64,000 nucleotides of DNA from Flavobacterium macacae (GTDB lineage: Bacteria > Bacteroidota > Bacteroidia > Flavobacteriales > Flavobacteriaceae). Position 1 is the stretch's first letter; every line of letters starts with the position of its first letter. The notes under the pieces are model-generated. The model was not told the DNA's origin. It saw nothing but the letters and a program-made list of their open reading frames with translations, and did not search any database. Shown piece by piece: positions 1 to 7,171 of this stretch. The stretch covers positions 62,001 to 126,000 of the forward strand of contig NZ_RQVR01000005.1 in assembly GCF_003865365.1 (NCBI RefSeq), written 5' to 3'. The position numbers were made by a program, and so were the translations under genes.

Positions 1-64
1 TTTCTGAAAAATTCAGTTTGCATCCCAACGTATAAAAAGCGACTTTTTTTCTGTTCTCTGTCAT
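1..64 (-). CDS. mtaB: MtaB-type tRNA methylthiotransferase, N-terminal 21 codons (runs off the window)
   Basis: Reading leftward from the ATG at 64-62 gives a short N-terminus ending in TLGCKLNFSE, which runs off the window. That motif is typical of the MiaB/MtaB radical-SAM methylthiotransferases; its cysteine is the first ligand of the N-terminal iron-sulfur cluster. MtaB converts t6A37 to ms2t6A37 in tRNA. The TLGCKLN form fits MtaB better than MiaB or RimO, but only 21 codons are visible. The gene is divergent from the peptide-binding lipoprotein at 157, and the two share a 92-bp intergenic region. Confidence 0.75.
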   Translation of the reverse strand, partial: MTENRKKVAFYTLGCKLNFSE

Positions 65-90
65 TATAAATCCTCCCGAAAATTGGGAAA

Positions 91-138
91 TTGGTATCTT
101 TAGCTATATTTACATTTTGCAAATAGCCTGCAAATTTA
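91..138. promoter_or_regulatory. Putative divergent promoters for mtaB (-) and the binding lipoprotein (+)
   Basis: On the plus strand TTG (91-93) is followed after 17 bp by TACATTTTG (111-119), close to the Bacteroidota consensus TTG-N17-23-TAnnTTTG but with one extra T. On the minus strand an exact TAAATTTG box lies at 138-131, about 67 bases upstream of the mtaB start. Its nearest TTG is only 14 bp away, so the minus-strand call is weaker. Confidence 0.35.
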
Positions 139-156
139 CATACAATATTTTTCAAA

Positions 157-1767
157 ATGAAATCAATAATTCACTACATATCAATATTTTGCATATCATT
201 AACTTTATTTTCCTGCGGAAAAGAGGCAAAAGAAAACCGCGACAATCAAGTTTTTAGATTTAATCAAGATGCAAATGTGAGTTCATTGGATCCTGCTTTT
301 GCAAAATCTCAAGACAATATCTGGATGTGCAATCAGCTTTTTAACGGCTTGGTGCAACTCGATGACAGCTTGAATATCAAACCTGATTTGGCTAAATCTT
401 GGACGATTTCAGAAGATGGAAAAACATACACTTTTACGTTAAGAAATGATGTTCGCTTTCATAAAAATAACGTTTTTAAAGATTCCACACGTATTGTAAA
501 CGCTGGTGACTTTGCATATAGTTTTAATCGCCTTTTGGATGAAAAAGTCGCTTCGCCAGGCGGATGGATTATGCAGAATGTAGAAAACTTCAGAGCTACA
601 AACGATACCATTTTTGAGATAAATCTAAAAAAATCATTTCCTGCATTTTTGGGATTGCTTTCTATGAAATACGCGTCGGTTGTTCCAAAGGAAGCTTTTG
701 AAACTGCAAATTATGATTTTAGAATCAACCCAATTGGAACGGGGCCTTTTCAATTTAAGCTTTGGGAAGAAAATGTAAAATTGGTCTTGAGAAAAAATCC
801 GTTGTATTTTGAAAAGGACGAAAACGGAAAACAATTGCCTTATCTGGAAGCGGTTGCCGTGACTTTTTTACCAGACAAACAAAGTGGCTTTTTGCAATTT
901 GCACAAGGAAAAATTGATTTTATTTCAGGCCTCCATCCTTCGTACAAAGATGAAATTTTGACGCAAAGCGGTCAATTGCAACAAAAATACAAAAACGATG
1001 TAAATATGATTACGGGTCCATATTTGAATACCGAATATTTGGGTTTCAGAATGGACGGAAGCAATAAAACGGTTTTAGACAAACGGATTCGCCAAGCCTT
1101 GAATTATGGTTTTGACCGACAAAAACTGGTGACGTATTTAAGAAACGGAATGGGAACTCCGGCAATTAACGGAATGATTCCGGCTGGTTTGCCGAGTTTT
1201 GACGAAACCAAGATTGGCTACAATTATGACATCCAAAAAGCACGAAGTTTAGTTGCCGAATATAAAAAAGCAACAGGCGATAAAAACCCGAAAGTGGCTC
1301 TGAGTACGAACGCTACCTATTTAGATATTTCTGAATATTTGCAACGCGAATGGAAGAAAATCGGGGTTGATGTTTCGATAGACGTGAATCCACCGGCGAC
1401 TTTGAGACAGGCGATTTCTACGGGAAAAGTTTCTTTTTTTAGGGCGAGCTGGATTGCCGATTATCCGGATGCGGAAAATTATCTTTCTTTGTTTTACAGC
1501 AAAAACTTTGCCCCGAATGGACCGAATTATACGCACTTTAAAAACACTGAATTTGACAAATTATATGAAGATGCTTTTCTAGAAACCGATGATGCCAAAC
1601 GCTTTGTTTTATATCAAAAAATGGATCACTTGGTGATGAAAGAAGCTCCGGTTGTTCCTTTATTTTATGATAAAGTGGCGCGATTTACTAGGAAAAATGT
1701 GGTGGGATTGGGGATAAATCCTTTGAATATGTTGGATTTAAGACGGGTTAGGAAATTAGATAAGTAA
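157..1767 (+). CDS. Peptide/oligopeptide ABC-transporter substrate-binding lipoprotein (SBP family 5)
   Basis: A 536-residue protein with a lipoprotein signal peptide: a hydrophobic segment, then LTLFSC with the lipidated cysteine at position 20. The rest has the layout of DppA/OppA-type family 5 binding proteins, including an N-terminal LDPA motif, GTGPF near residue 195, and a C-terminal stretch with DYPDAENYL and PVVPLFY. These proteins hold peptides (or nickel or other small ligands) for an ABC importer. No permease or ATPase gene lies beside it, so either the transporter is encoded elsewhere or the protein acts alone. It is divergent from mtaB, and a dispersed repeat follows it. Confidence 0.88.
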   Translation: MKSIIHYISIFCISLTLFSCGKEAKENRDNQVFRFNQDANVSSLDPAFAKSQDNIWMCNQLFNGLVQLDDSLNIKPDLAKSWTISEDGKTYTFTLRNDVRFHKNNVFKDSTRIVNAGDFAYSFNRLLDEKVASPGGWIMQNVENFRATNDTIFEINLKKSFPAFLGLLSMKYASVVPKEAFETANYDFRINPIGTGPFQFKLWEENVKLVLRKNPLYFEKDENGKQLPYLEAVAVTFLPDKQSGFLQFAQGKIDFISGLHPSYKDEILTQSGQLQQKYKNDVNMITGPYLNTEYLGFRMDGSNKTVLDKRIRQALNYGFDRQKLVTYLRNGMGTPAINGMIPAGLPSFDETKIGYNYDIQKARSLVAEYKKATGDKNPKVALSTNATYLDISEYLQREWKKIGVDVSIDVNPPATLRQAISTGKVSFFRASWIADYPDAENYLSLFYSKNFAPNGPNYTHFKNTEFDKLYEDAFLETDDAKRFVLYQKMDHLVMKEAPVVPLFYDKVARFTRKNVVGLGINPLNMLDLRRVRKLDK

Positions 1768-2102
1768 CGAGCGTCGGAATTAGAATTGTCCTGAAGATGG
1801 GACGCGGATTTTCAAGATTCCTTGTGAAGCGGATTTTTTTGGTTGCGTTGATCGGCTACTATTGATCCAGAAGTTTGCAAAAAGACGGATACTTTCTCAA
1901 ATAGCCCTGATTGCAGGGAAAATCCTTTTCATTTTTTCTTTAAAAATGAAAAGATTGTACCGAAAAGCAGGTATTGCGATTCCTGAAAACACCTCATGTT
2001 TCGATTCTGAAAAAAAAAGCGGTTTAACTTCTTTTAAATCTATCTTAATAGAATTGTTTAAAAAACTAGATTTTTGTAATTTAGATAGAAAATAATTCTA
2101 TT
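1768..2102. other. Intergenic region, 335 bp
   Basis: This gap between the binding lipoprotein and the PepSY-like gene holds repeat copy A (1864-2015). I recognise nothing in the first 95 bases. No clear terminator follows the lipoprotein unless the hairpin of copy A serves as one. Confidence 0.6.
1864..2015 (+). repeat. Dispersed hairpin element, copy A
   Basis: One of five related intergenic copies. Its left part (1864-1910) matches copy D and the reverse complement of copy B through TTTCTCAAATAGCCC. A 12-bp perfect stem follows (1925-1936 with 1942-1953), then a right part containing AAAAGCAGGTATTGCGATT. The outer CCTG (1906-1909) can pair with CAGG (1968-1971), whereas other copies have CCCG with CGGG, so both sides changed together. 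An open frame of about 77 codons across the element is not a gene. Confidence 0.75.
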
Positions 2103-2534
2103 ATGAAAACAATCTTATTTTCGGCATTTATTTTCCTTATGGGTTTCAATGCCAATGCCCAAAAAACTCCTATAAAAAACTCGGAATTGCCTGCGGAAGC
2201 GACGGCTTTTATCCAGACTTATTTTAGTAAAAACACGATTCACCACGCGATCAAAGACAAAGACAGACGAAAAATTACATTTGAAGTGATGCTCGACGAC
2301 ATGACGGAATTGGAATTTACTGAAAAAGGTGCGTGGAAAGAAGTGGACGGAAAAGGAAAGGTGATCCCGACGGGTTACATCTTAAAACCGATTTTGGATT
2401 ATGTGGCAAAAAATCACCCTAAAGCTTCGATAACGCATATTGACAAGGGTTTCAACGATATCGATATTGATTTGGATAACGGAATTGAACTTGAATTTAA
2501 TTTAAAAGGGAAGTTTTTGAGAATTGACAGATAA
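2103..2534 (+). CDS. Small secreted PepSY-like domain protein
   Basis: A 143-residue protein with a cleavable signal peptide (hydrophobic segment ending in NANAQ near residue 20). The mature part contains a PepSY-like (former DUF2874) pattern: LPAEATAFIQTYF, then alternating strands with acidic residues, and a repeat-like second half (HPKASITHIDKGFNDIDIDLDNG). Such proteins are periplasmic or exported in Bacteroidota; their function is mostly unknown and inhibitory or metal-binding roles are only suggested. A bidirectional terminator follows directly. Confidence 0.75.
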   Translation: MKTILFSAFIFLMGFNANAQKTPIKNSELPAEATAFIQTYFSKNTIHHAIKDKDRRKITFEVMLDDMTELEFTEKGAWKEVDGKGKVIPTGYILKPILDYVAKNHPKASITHIDKGFNDIDIDLDNGIELEFNLKGKFLRIDR

Positions 2535-2550
2535 TTTTCTACATCAAAAA

Positions 2551-2583
2551 AAAAACCGCGATTGGTGAAATCGCGGTTTTTTT
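2551..2583. terminator. Bidirectional intrinsic terminator
   Basis: An 8-bp perfect stem CCGCGATT (2556-2563) / AATCGCGG (2569-2576), with an A tract on the left and a T tract on the right. It lies between two convergent genes, so it can serve both the PepSY-like gene and the GlmU-like gene. Confidence 0.9.
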
Positions 2584-2595
2584 ATATGTGAATTT

Positions 2596-3771
2596 TTAGT
2601 CTTTTCGCCACTTTTTTGTCTCTTCAAAAACGTGTTCTAAAATGGAAGCGTCTTGCTCGCTGAACTCAATATTTCTTCTGGCCATCACTATTTTTGCCGT
2701 ATCAAAAGCTTTTTTAGTGATGTAAGTTGTAAAACCGGAAGCTCCGCCCCAAGAAAAACTCGGAACAAAGTTTCTAGGAAAACCGCTTCCGAAAATATTG
2801 GTGCTCACGCCCACTACCGTTCCAGTGTTAAACATGGTGTTGATACCACATTTACTGTGGTCGCCCATCATCAAACCGCAAAATTGAAGTCCGGTTTTTG
2901 CAAAACCTTCTGTTTCATAACTCCACAATTTTACTTCTTCGTAGTTGTTTTTTAGGTTGGAATTATTGCTGTCCGCTCCGATATTGCACCATTCGCCCAA
3001 TACTGAATTTCCTAAAAAACCATCGTGCCCTTTGTTTGAATAGCCAAAAAGAACAGAGTTGTTTACTTCGCCTCCAATAACAGAATGTGGCCCAACTGTA
3101 GTGGCGCCATATACTTTTGAAGCCAATTTGACGCGTCCCGATTCGCATAACGCAAAGGGTCCGCGAATTACAGAACCTTCCATTATTTCAGCATTTTTTC
3201 CGATGTAAATGGGTCCGGTTGACGCGTTTAAAGTTACAAATTCCAATTTTGCCCCTTCTTCAATAAATATATTTTCAGGAGAAATTACATTGACACTTTT
3301 CGGAATTGGTTGCGAAAATCGGTCTTCTGTCAAAATTTCAAAATCTTCCCGGATTGCCACATCATTTTTTTGGAAAATATCCCAAGTATTTACGATTGTC
3401 AAGCAGTCATCGTTGTATTCTATTATTTCATAATTGTCAAAATCAACTTCTTCCTGCGATTCTTCCGAGAAAAAAGCAATCACTTCTTCACCTTTAAATA
3501 TTGCCTGGTTTTTTTCTAACGATTTTACCATTTCTGACAAGACGTCATTTGGCAAAAAAGAAGCGTTGATCATCACGTTTTCTTCCATTTCCACCATCGG
3601 ATATTTCTCAGAAAGATATTCTTCTGTTACCGTTGTGGTTGTGTAACCCAAATATTTTTCCCATTTTTCACGAATGGTCAAAATCCCTACGCGAATGTCA
3701 GCAACGGGGCGTGTAAACGTGAAGGGCAATAACGAATTTCTAACGGTTCCGTCAAAAAGTATATAGTTCAT
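2596..3771 (-). CDS. GlmU-like sugar nucleotidyltransferase/acetyltransferase
   Basis: A 391-residue protein of the Bacteroidota GlmU-related family. The N-terminus begins MNYILFDGTVRNSLLPFTFTRP, the reduced nucleotidyltransferase part of this family. From about residue 170 there is a left-handed beta-helix (hexapeptide repeats such as IYIGKNAEIMEGSVIRGP) typical of acyltransferases. It is thought to replace canonical GlmU in making UDP-GlcNAc; that role comes from family annotation. A promoter-like TTG-N16-TAACTTTG lies just upstream (3823-3797). Confidence 0.85.
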   Translation of the reverse strand: MNYILFDGTVRNSLLPFTFTRPVADIRVGILTIREKWEKYLGYTTTTVTEEYLSEKYPMVEMEENVMINASFLPNDVLSEMVKSLEKNQAIFKGEEVIAFFSEESQEEVDFDNYEIIEYNDDCLTIVNTWDIFQKNDVAIREDFEILTEDRFSQPIPKSVNVISPENIFIEEGAKLEFVTLNASTGPIYIGKNAEIMEGSVIRGPFALCESGRVKLASKVYGATTVGPHSVIGGEVNNSVLFGYSNKGHDGFLGNSVLGEWCNIGADSNNSNLKNNYEEVKLWSYETEGFAKTGLQFCGLMMGDHSKCGINTMFNTGTVVGVSTNIFGSGFPRNFVPSFSWGGASGFTTYITKKAFDTAKIVMARRNIEFSEQDASILEHVFEETKKWRKD

Positions 3772-3796
3772 TTTGTTTTTGTTTCAGTTTGAAGCT

Positions 3797-3823
3797 CAAA
3801 GTTACAAAGAATTCATTTCTCAA
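3797..3823 (-). promoter_or_regulatory. Promoter of the GlmU-like gene
   Basis: Read leftward: TTG (3823-3821), 16 bp, then TAACTTTG (3804-3797), an exact TAnnTTTG match about 25 bases before the start codon. The spacing is one base shorter than the usual 17-23. Confidence 0.6.
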
Positions 3824-3837
3824 TATTTTTTTTCCAA

Positions 3838-3865
3838 AAAAAAAGCTCCTCAAATGAGAAGCTTT
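3838..3865 (-). terminator. Terminator of the lipocalin-like gene
   Basis: On the minus strand an AAAGCTTCTC / GAGGAGCTTT hairpin is followed by a run of at least nine T, 23 bases after the stop of the lipoprotein gene. One internal mismatch. Confidence 0.8.
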
Positions 3866-3887
3866 CCTGAATTGTATTCAAAGTTTA

Positions 3888-4321
3888 TTATTTTGTATAT
3901 GTAAAATCAGTAAGTGCTGTTATACCTTCAAAACTTTCTGACGTACGTAAAACCATTTTGGTTGAGTTTGCTACAACAATTTGATAAACTACAGTTTCTC
4001 CGCCTTCCTCTACTGTTAAGGTGTTTCCTGATCTTGTATATGTGTCAGAGAATGTAGTAAGAGTACATGATGCTCCAAAATACTCGCCATCAATAGCAGT
4101 TCCGTTTTCTAAAATCTCGTAGTAATCTTTTTCACATCCTGTTTGGTGCTCGTACACTTCATCATAAACGACTGTACCGTTTACTGAAGTTTTTTCAGAT
4201 GCATAATTCCATTTTCCAATAACTGATCCAATGTTTCCTGATGAATCGTCATCACTACTACACGATGTAAAAGTTAATCCAAAAAAAAAGCAGAGGCCAC
4301 TAAAATACTAATTTTTTTCAT
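3888..4321 (-). pseudogene. Lipocalin-like lipoprotein, interrupted by a homopolymer frameshift
   Basis: The minus strand starts at ATG 4321-4319 and reads MKKISILVASAFF, then stops after a run of nine T (plus-strand A run 4281-4289). With one more T the frame continues FGLTFTSCSSDDD, completing a lipobox with cysteine near 21. It then joins the open frame that contains VYEHQTGCEKDYYEIL and runs to 3888, about 144 codons in all. Pattern and length fit the lipocalin-like (Lipocalin_4) lipoproteins common in Flavobacteria, of unknown ligand. The break may be a sequencing error, a true pseudogene or an on/off slippage switch; the sequence alone cannot decide. A terminator follows. Confidence 0.75.
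4281..4289 (-). repeat. Nine-base homopolymer at the frameshift
   Basis: A run of nine A on the plus strand (T on the coding strand) inside the signal-peptide codons of the lipocalin-like gene. Ten bases would restore one continuous reading frame. Confidence 0.85.
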
Positions 4322-4546
4322 TATTTCTTTGTTTTAAATGTTCATGCAATGCTACAAAGTTTCTTACAAAAAACAAAATTAATTACTAATTATTTCTTAA
4401 AATTATTAGCTTTAATTTGGAATGTATATAAATTTCACCGTATTCATTAGCTATTTTATTAAAATGACACAATTAAAATTATAAGTTTAAAATTTTATTC
4501 CAAAAAACATTTCAAAAAAAACAAAAAACACTCTCAATTAAATTTC

Positions 4547-4554
4547 TATTTTTG
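4547..4554 (+). promoter_or_regulatory. Promoter box upstream of udk
   Basis: TATTTTTG matches TAnnTTTG exactly and lies 26 bases before the udk start codon. No TTG is found at the usual distance upstream, so only the -7 element is supported. Confidence 0.45.
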
Positions 4555-4580
4555 TCTCAAGAAAACATAACACAACTTTT

Positions 4581-5189
4581 ATGCTCATTATTGGAATTGC
4601 CGGAGGAACCGGAAGCGGAAAAACAACTGTCGTTCAGCAAATTATGAACGAACTACCTCAAGCCGAAGTCGGAATTATTTCTCAAGATTCTTATTATAAA
4701 GAGAACCACGGACTGAGTTTTGATGAACGCGCACTGATTAATTTCGACCACCCTCGCGCCATTGACTTTGAATTGTTGGTCGCCCAATTAAAAGAATTAA
4801 AAGCTGGCAAAAATGTGGAACAGCCTGTATATTCTTTTGTAACGCACAACAGGACAGACGATACCATCAACACGCACCCGCGAAAAGTGATGATTGTTGA
4901 AGGGATTTTAATTCTTGCCAATCCTGAGCTTCGTGATATGTTTGACATCAAAATTTATGTCCATGCCGACTCTGACGAGCGATTGATCCGTCGTTTAAAA
5001 CGGGACATTGCAGAGCGTGGACGTGATATGACCGAGGTTCTAAACCGTTACCAAAACACGTTAAAACCAATGCACGAGCAATTCATTGAGCCGACAAAAG
5101 CCTTTGCCGACATCATTATTCCTAACGACAAATACAACACGGTGGCAATTGACGTGGTTCGCGCCGTGATCAACCAACGAATTCTATAA
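4581..5189 (+). CDS. udk: Uridine kinase
   Basis: A 202-residue P-loop kinase with Walker A GGTGSGKT at residues 8-15, and SQDSYYK and NFDHPRAID, the conserved uridine/cytidine-kinase substrate motifs. RRLKRDIAERGRD forms the lid region. It phosphorylates uridine and cytidine to their monophosphates for pyrimidine salvage in the cytoplasm. Length is normal for bacterial Udk. The septum-formation gene follows after 21 bp and is probably cotranscribed. Confidence 0.95.
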   Translation: MLIIGIAGGTGSGKTTVVQQIMNELPQAEVGIISQDSYYKENHGLSFDERALINFDHPRAIDFELLVAQLKELKAGKNVEQPVYSFVTHNRTDDTINTHPRKVMIVEGILILANPELRDMFDIKIYVHADSDERLIRRLKRDIAERGRDMTEVLNRYQNTLKPMHEQFIEPTKAFADIIIPNDKYNTVAIDVVRAVINQRIL

Positions 5190-5210
5190 AAAAAAGCCTA
5201 ACTTTATCAA

Positions 5211-5561
5211 GTGAAAAATCCTTTCAAAAATAACACAAAACGCCATCCTTTACTGCGGTTTCTGACCAACAGGTACTTTCTTGTGTTTGCCATTTTTGTG
5301 GTTTGGATGATCTTTCTTGACAATTATTCCTTGCTCGACCACCGAGTTCTCGATAAAGAAATTAACGAGCTTGAAGACAACAAAAAATATTACAAAGACG
5401 AAATAAAAATGGACCAGCAGAAAATAAAACTGCTCAAAAATCCAGACCAAATTGAAAAATACGCCCGCGAAAAATATTACATGAAACGCGACAGCGAAGA
5501 CATTTACATCATTGAATTTGAAGAAAATTTGCCTCCAGATGAAAAAGGAAAATCGCTTTAA
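5211..5561 (+). CDS. FtsB/DivIC-family septum formation initiator
   Basis: A 116-residue single-pass membrane protein starting at GTG. A basic N-terminus, one transmembrane segment (about residues 20-38), then a coiled coil (about 45-80) and the family tail KNPDQIEKYAREKYYMKRDSEDIYIIEF. These proteins bind FtsL and FtsQ partners in the divisome. It sits directly after udk, a usual arrangement in Flavobacteria. The GTG start is taken because the cytoplasmic basic segment begins there and no ATG precedes the membrane helix. Confidence 0.9.
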   Translation: MKNPFKNNTKRHPLLRFLTNRYFLVFAIFVVWMIFLDNYSLLDHRVLDKEINELEDNKKYYKDEIKMDQQKIKLLKNPDQIEKYAREKYYMKRDSEDIYIIEFEENLPPDEKGKSL

Positions 5562-5580
5562 AACTATATAATCTGAAGTA

Positions 5581-5723
5581 TTTGAAGCGAAAGTGTAGGC
5601 ATTTTCAGTAATCGCAATTCCCGCTTTTCGGTACAATCTTTTTCATTTTTAAAGAAAAAATGAAAAAGGATTTCCCCTGCAATCGGGGCTAATTGAGAAA
5701 ATTTTCGCATTTTTGGAAACATC
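5581..5723 (-). repeat. Dispersed hairpin element, copy B (reverse orientation)
   Basis: The reverse complement is nearly identical to copy A across about 90 bp, from TTTCTCAA-TTAGCCCCGATT to the GGAATTGCGATTACTGAAAA region, and ends in CTTTCGCTTCAAA as in copies C and D. The central stem is 13 bp (5638-5650 with 5656-5668). It lies between two plus-strand genes but in reverse orientation, so it is not simply a terminator for the upstream gene. Confidence 0.8.
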
Positions 5724-5799
5724 AAAAAATGTAAACTCTAAAAGTCATAGCGTAAAAGTCTAAGAATCTAACAATCCAAGCAGTCTAAAAATTTAAATT

Positions 5800-7170
5800 A
5801 TGTCTGAAAATCTATTTGACGACTTCAGTCCGGTTTCTTCCAAACAATGGAAACAGCAAATTCAATATGAATTAAAAGGTGCTGATTACAATGAAACACT
5901 TGTTTGGGAAAGTCCAGAAGGCATCAAAGTCAAGCCTTTTTACCACCTTGACGAATTTGAGAGAACCAATACTTCAAATCCCAACACCGAGTCGTTTAAA
6001 ATCACGCAAAATATTTTTGTCCATGATTTAGACAAGTCCGTTGGCCGGGCTTTAGAAACTTTAAATCGCGGTGCTGAAAGCATCCGTTTTACCATTGAAG
6101 AAGAAACGTGCAATGTTGAAAAGTTACTGGAAAAGCTTCCTTTAGAAAAAACAACCTTATACTTTCATTTATCGTTTCTTTCAATCGATTTCGTAAAAAG
6201 AATTGATACCGTTGCAAAAACCAGAAACGCGCAGGTTTTTGTTCAAATTGATCCTGTTGGAAATTTAGCAAAAGAAGGAAACTGGTACCATAATTTAGAA
6301 ACCGATTTTGATATTTTAAACACCCTTTCTATCTCGTGCCAAAATATCAATTTCTTGAGCATCGATGCTAGTTTATATCAAAACGCTGGAGCTAATATCG
6401 TGCAACAAATTGCGTATACTTTAGCGCACGCCAACGAATACTTCAACCGAATTGCAACAATCTCAAAACCTATCGTTTTGCAAGTTGCCGTGGGAACCAA
6501 TTACTTTTTTGAAATTGCAAAACTGCGCTCGTTGCGACTGCTTTTTGACTTGGTTGCCAAAGAATACGACCATAATTTTCAATGCCATATTTTGGCCATT
6601 CCTTCCAAAAGAAATAAAACGCTGTACGATTACAATGTGAATTTGCTTCGCACGACTACAGAATGCATGAGTGCCATTTTAGGTGGCGCCGATGCTGTTT
6701 CGAACTTGGCTTATGACGCTTTGTACCATAAAGACAATGAATTTGGAGATCGAATTTCTCGAAATCAATTGCTTGTCTTAAAACACGAAAGTTATTTTGA
6801 CAAAGTTGCAAATCCCGCTGACGGAAGTTATTACATCGAAAGTTTGACACAGCAATTATCTGAAAAAGCATTGGCTTTATTTAAAGATATAGAAGCAAAT
6901 GGCGGTTTGGTAACGCAATTAATTGAAGGAACCATCCAAAGAAAAATTCAAGAAAGCGCTCAAAAAGAACAAGAATTATTTGATTCAGGAAAAGAAATTT
7001 TATTAGGAACCAATAAATATCCGAATAAAAACGACCGAATGAGCCACGATCTAGAACTTTTTCCTTTTGTAAAATCAAAGCAAAGAAAAACATTAGTTGC
7101 ACCAATTATCGAAAAAAGATTGGCCGAAAAAATGGAAATGGAACGTTTGGAGAGTGAGAAAGAAAATTAA
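5800..7170 (+). CDS. mutA: Methylmalonyl-CoA mutase, small subunit
   Basis: A 456-residue homologue of the mutase barrel domain that lacks the C-terminal cobalamin-binding domain, as expected for the small (beta) subunit of the heterodimeric enzyme. Recognisable segments include the start [19 protein letters not shown], a [18 protein letters not shown] stretch and [17 protein letters not shown] [10 protein letters not shown]. With MutB it interconverts succinyl-CoA and methylmalonyl-CoA. The mutB start codon follows the stop by one base, so translation is probably coupled. Confidence 0.93.
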   Translation: MSENLFDDFSPVSSKQWKQQIQYELKGADYNETLVWESPEGIKVKPFYHLDEFERTNTSNPNTESFKITQNIFVHDLDKSVGRALETLNRGAESIRFTIEEETCNVEKLLEKLPLEKTTLYFHLSFLSIDFVKRIDTVAKTRNAQVFVQIDPVGNLAKEGNWYHNLETDFDILNTLSISCQNINFLSIDASLYQNAGANIVQQIAYTLAHANEYFNRIATISKPIVLQVAVGTNYFFEIAKLRSLRLLFDLVAKEYDHNFQCHILAIPSKRNKTLYDYNVNLLRTTTECMSAILGGADAVSNLAYDALYHKDNEFGDRISRNQLLVLKHESYFDKVANPADGSYYIESLTQQLSEKALALFKDIEANGGLVTQLIEGTIQRKIQESAQKEQELFDSGKEILLGTNKYPNKNDRMSHDLELFPFVKSKQRKTLVAPIIEKRLAEKMEMERLESEKEN

Positions 7171-7171
7171 C

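Noticed and set aside
1862..2095. Open frame of 77 codons after the binding lipoprotein
   Set aside because: It lies inside repeat copy A; a similar non-coding frame occurs in other copies and the composition is hairpin-derived.
5250..5636. Leftward 128-codon frame opposite the FtsB-like gene
   Set aside because: Antisense shadow of the FtsB-like coding sequence plus repeat copy B.
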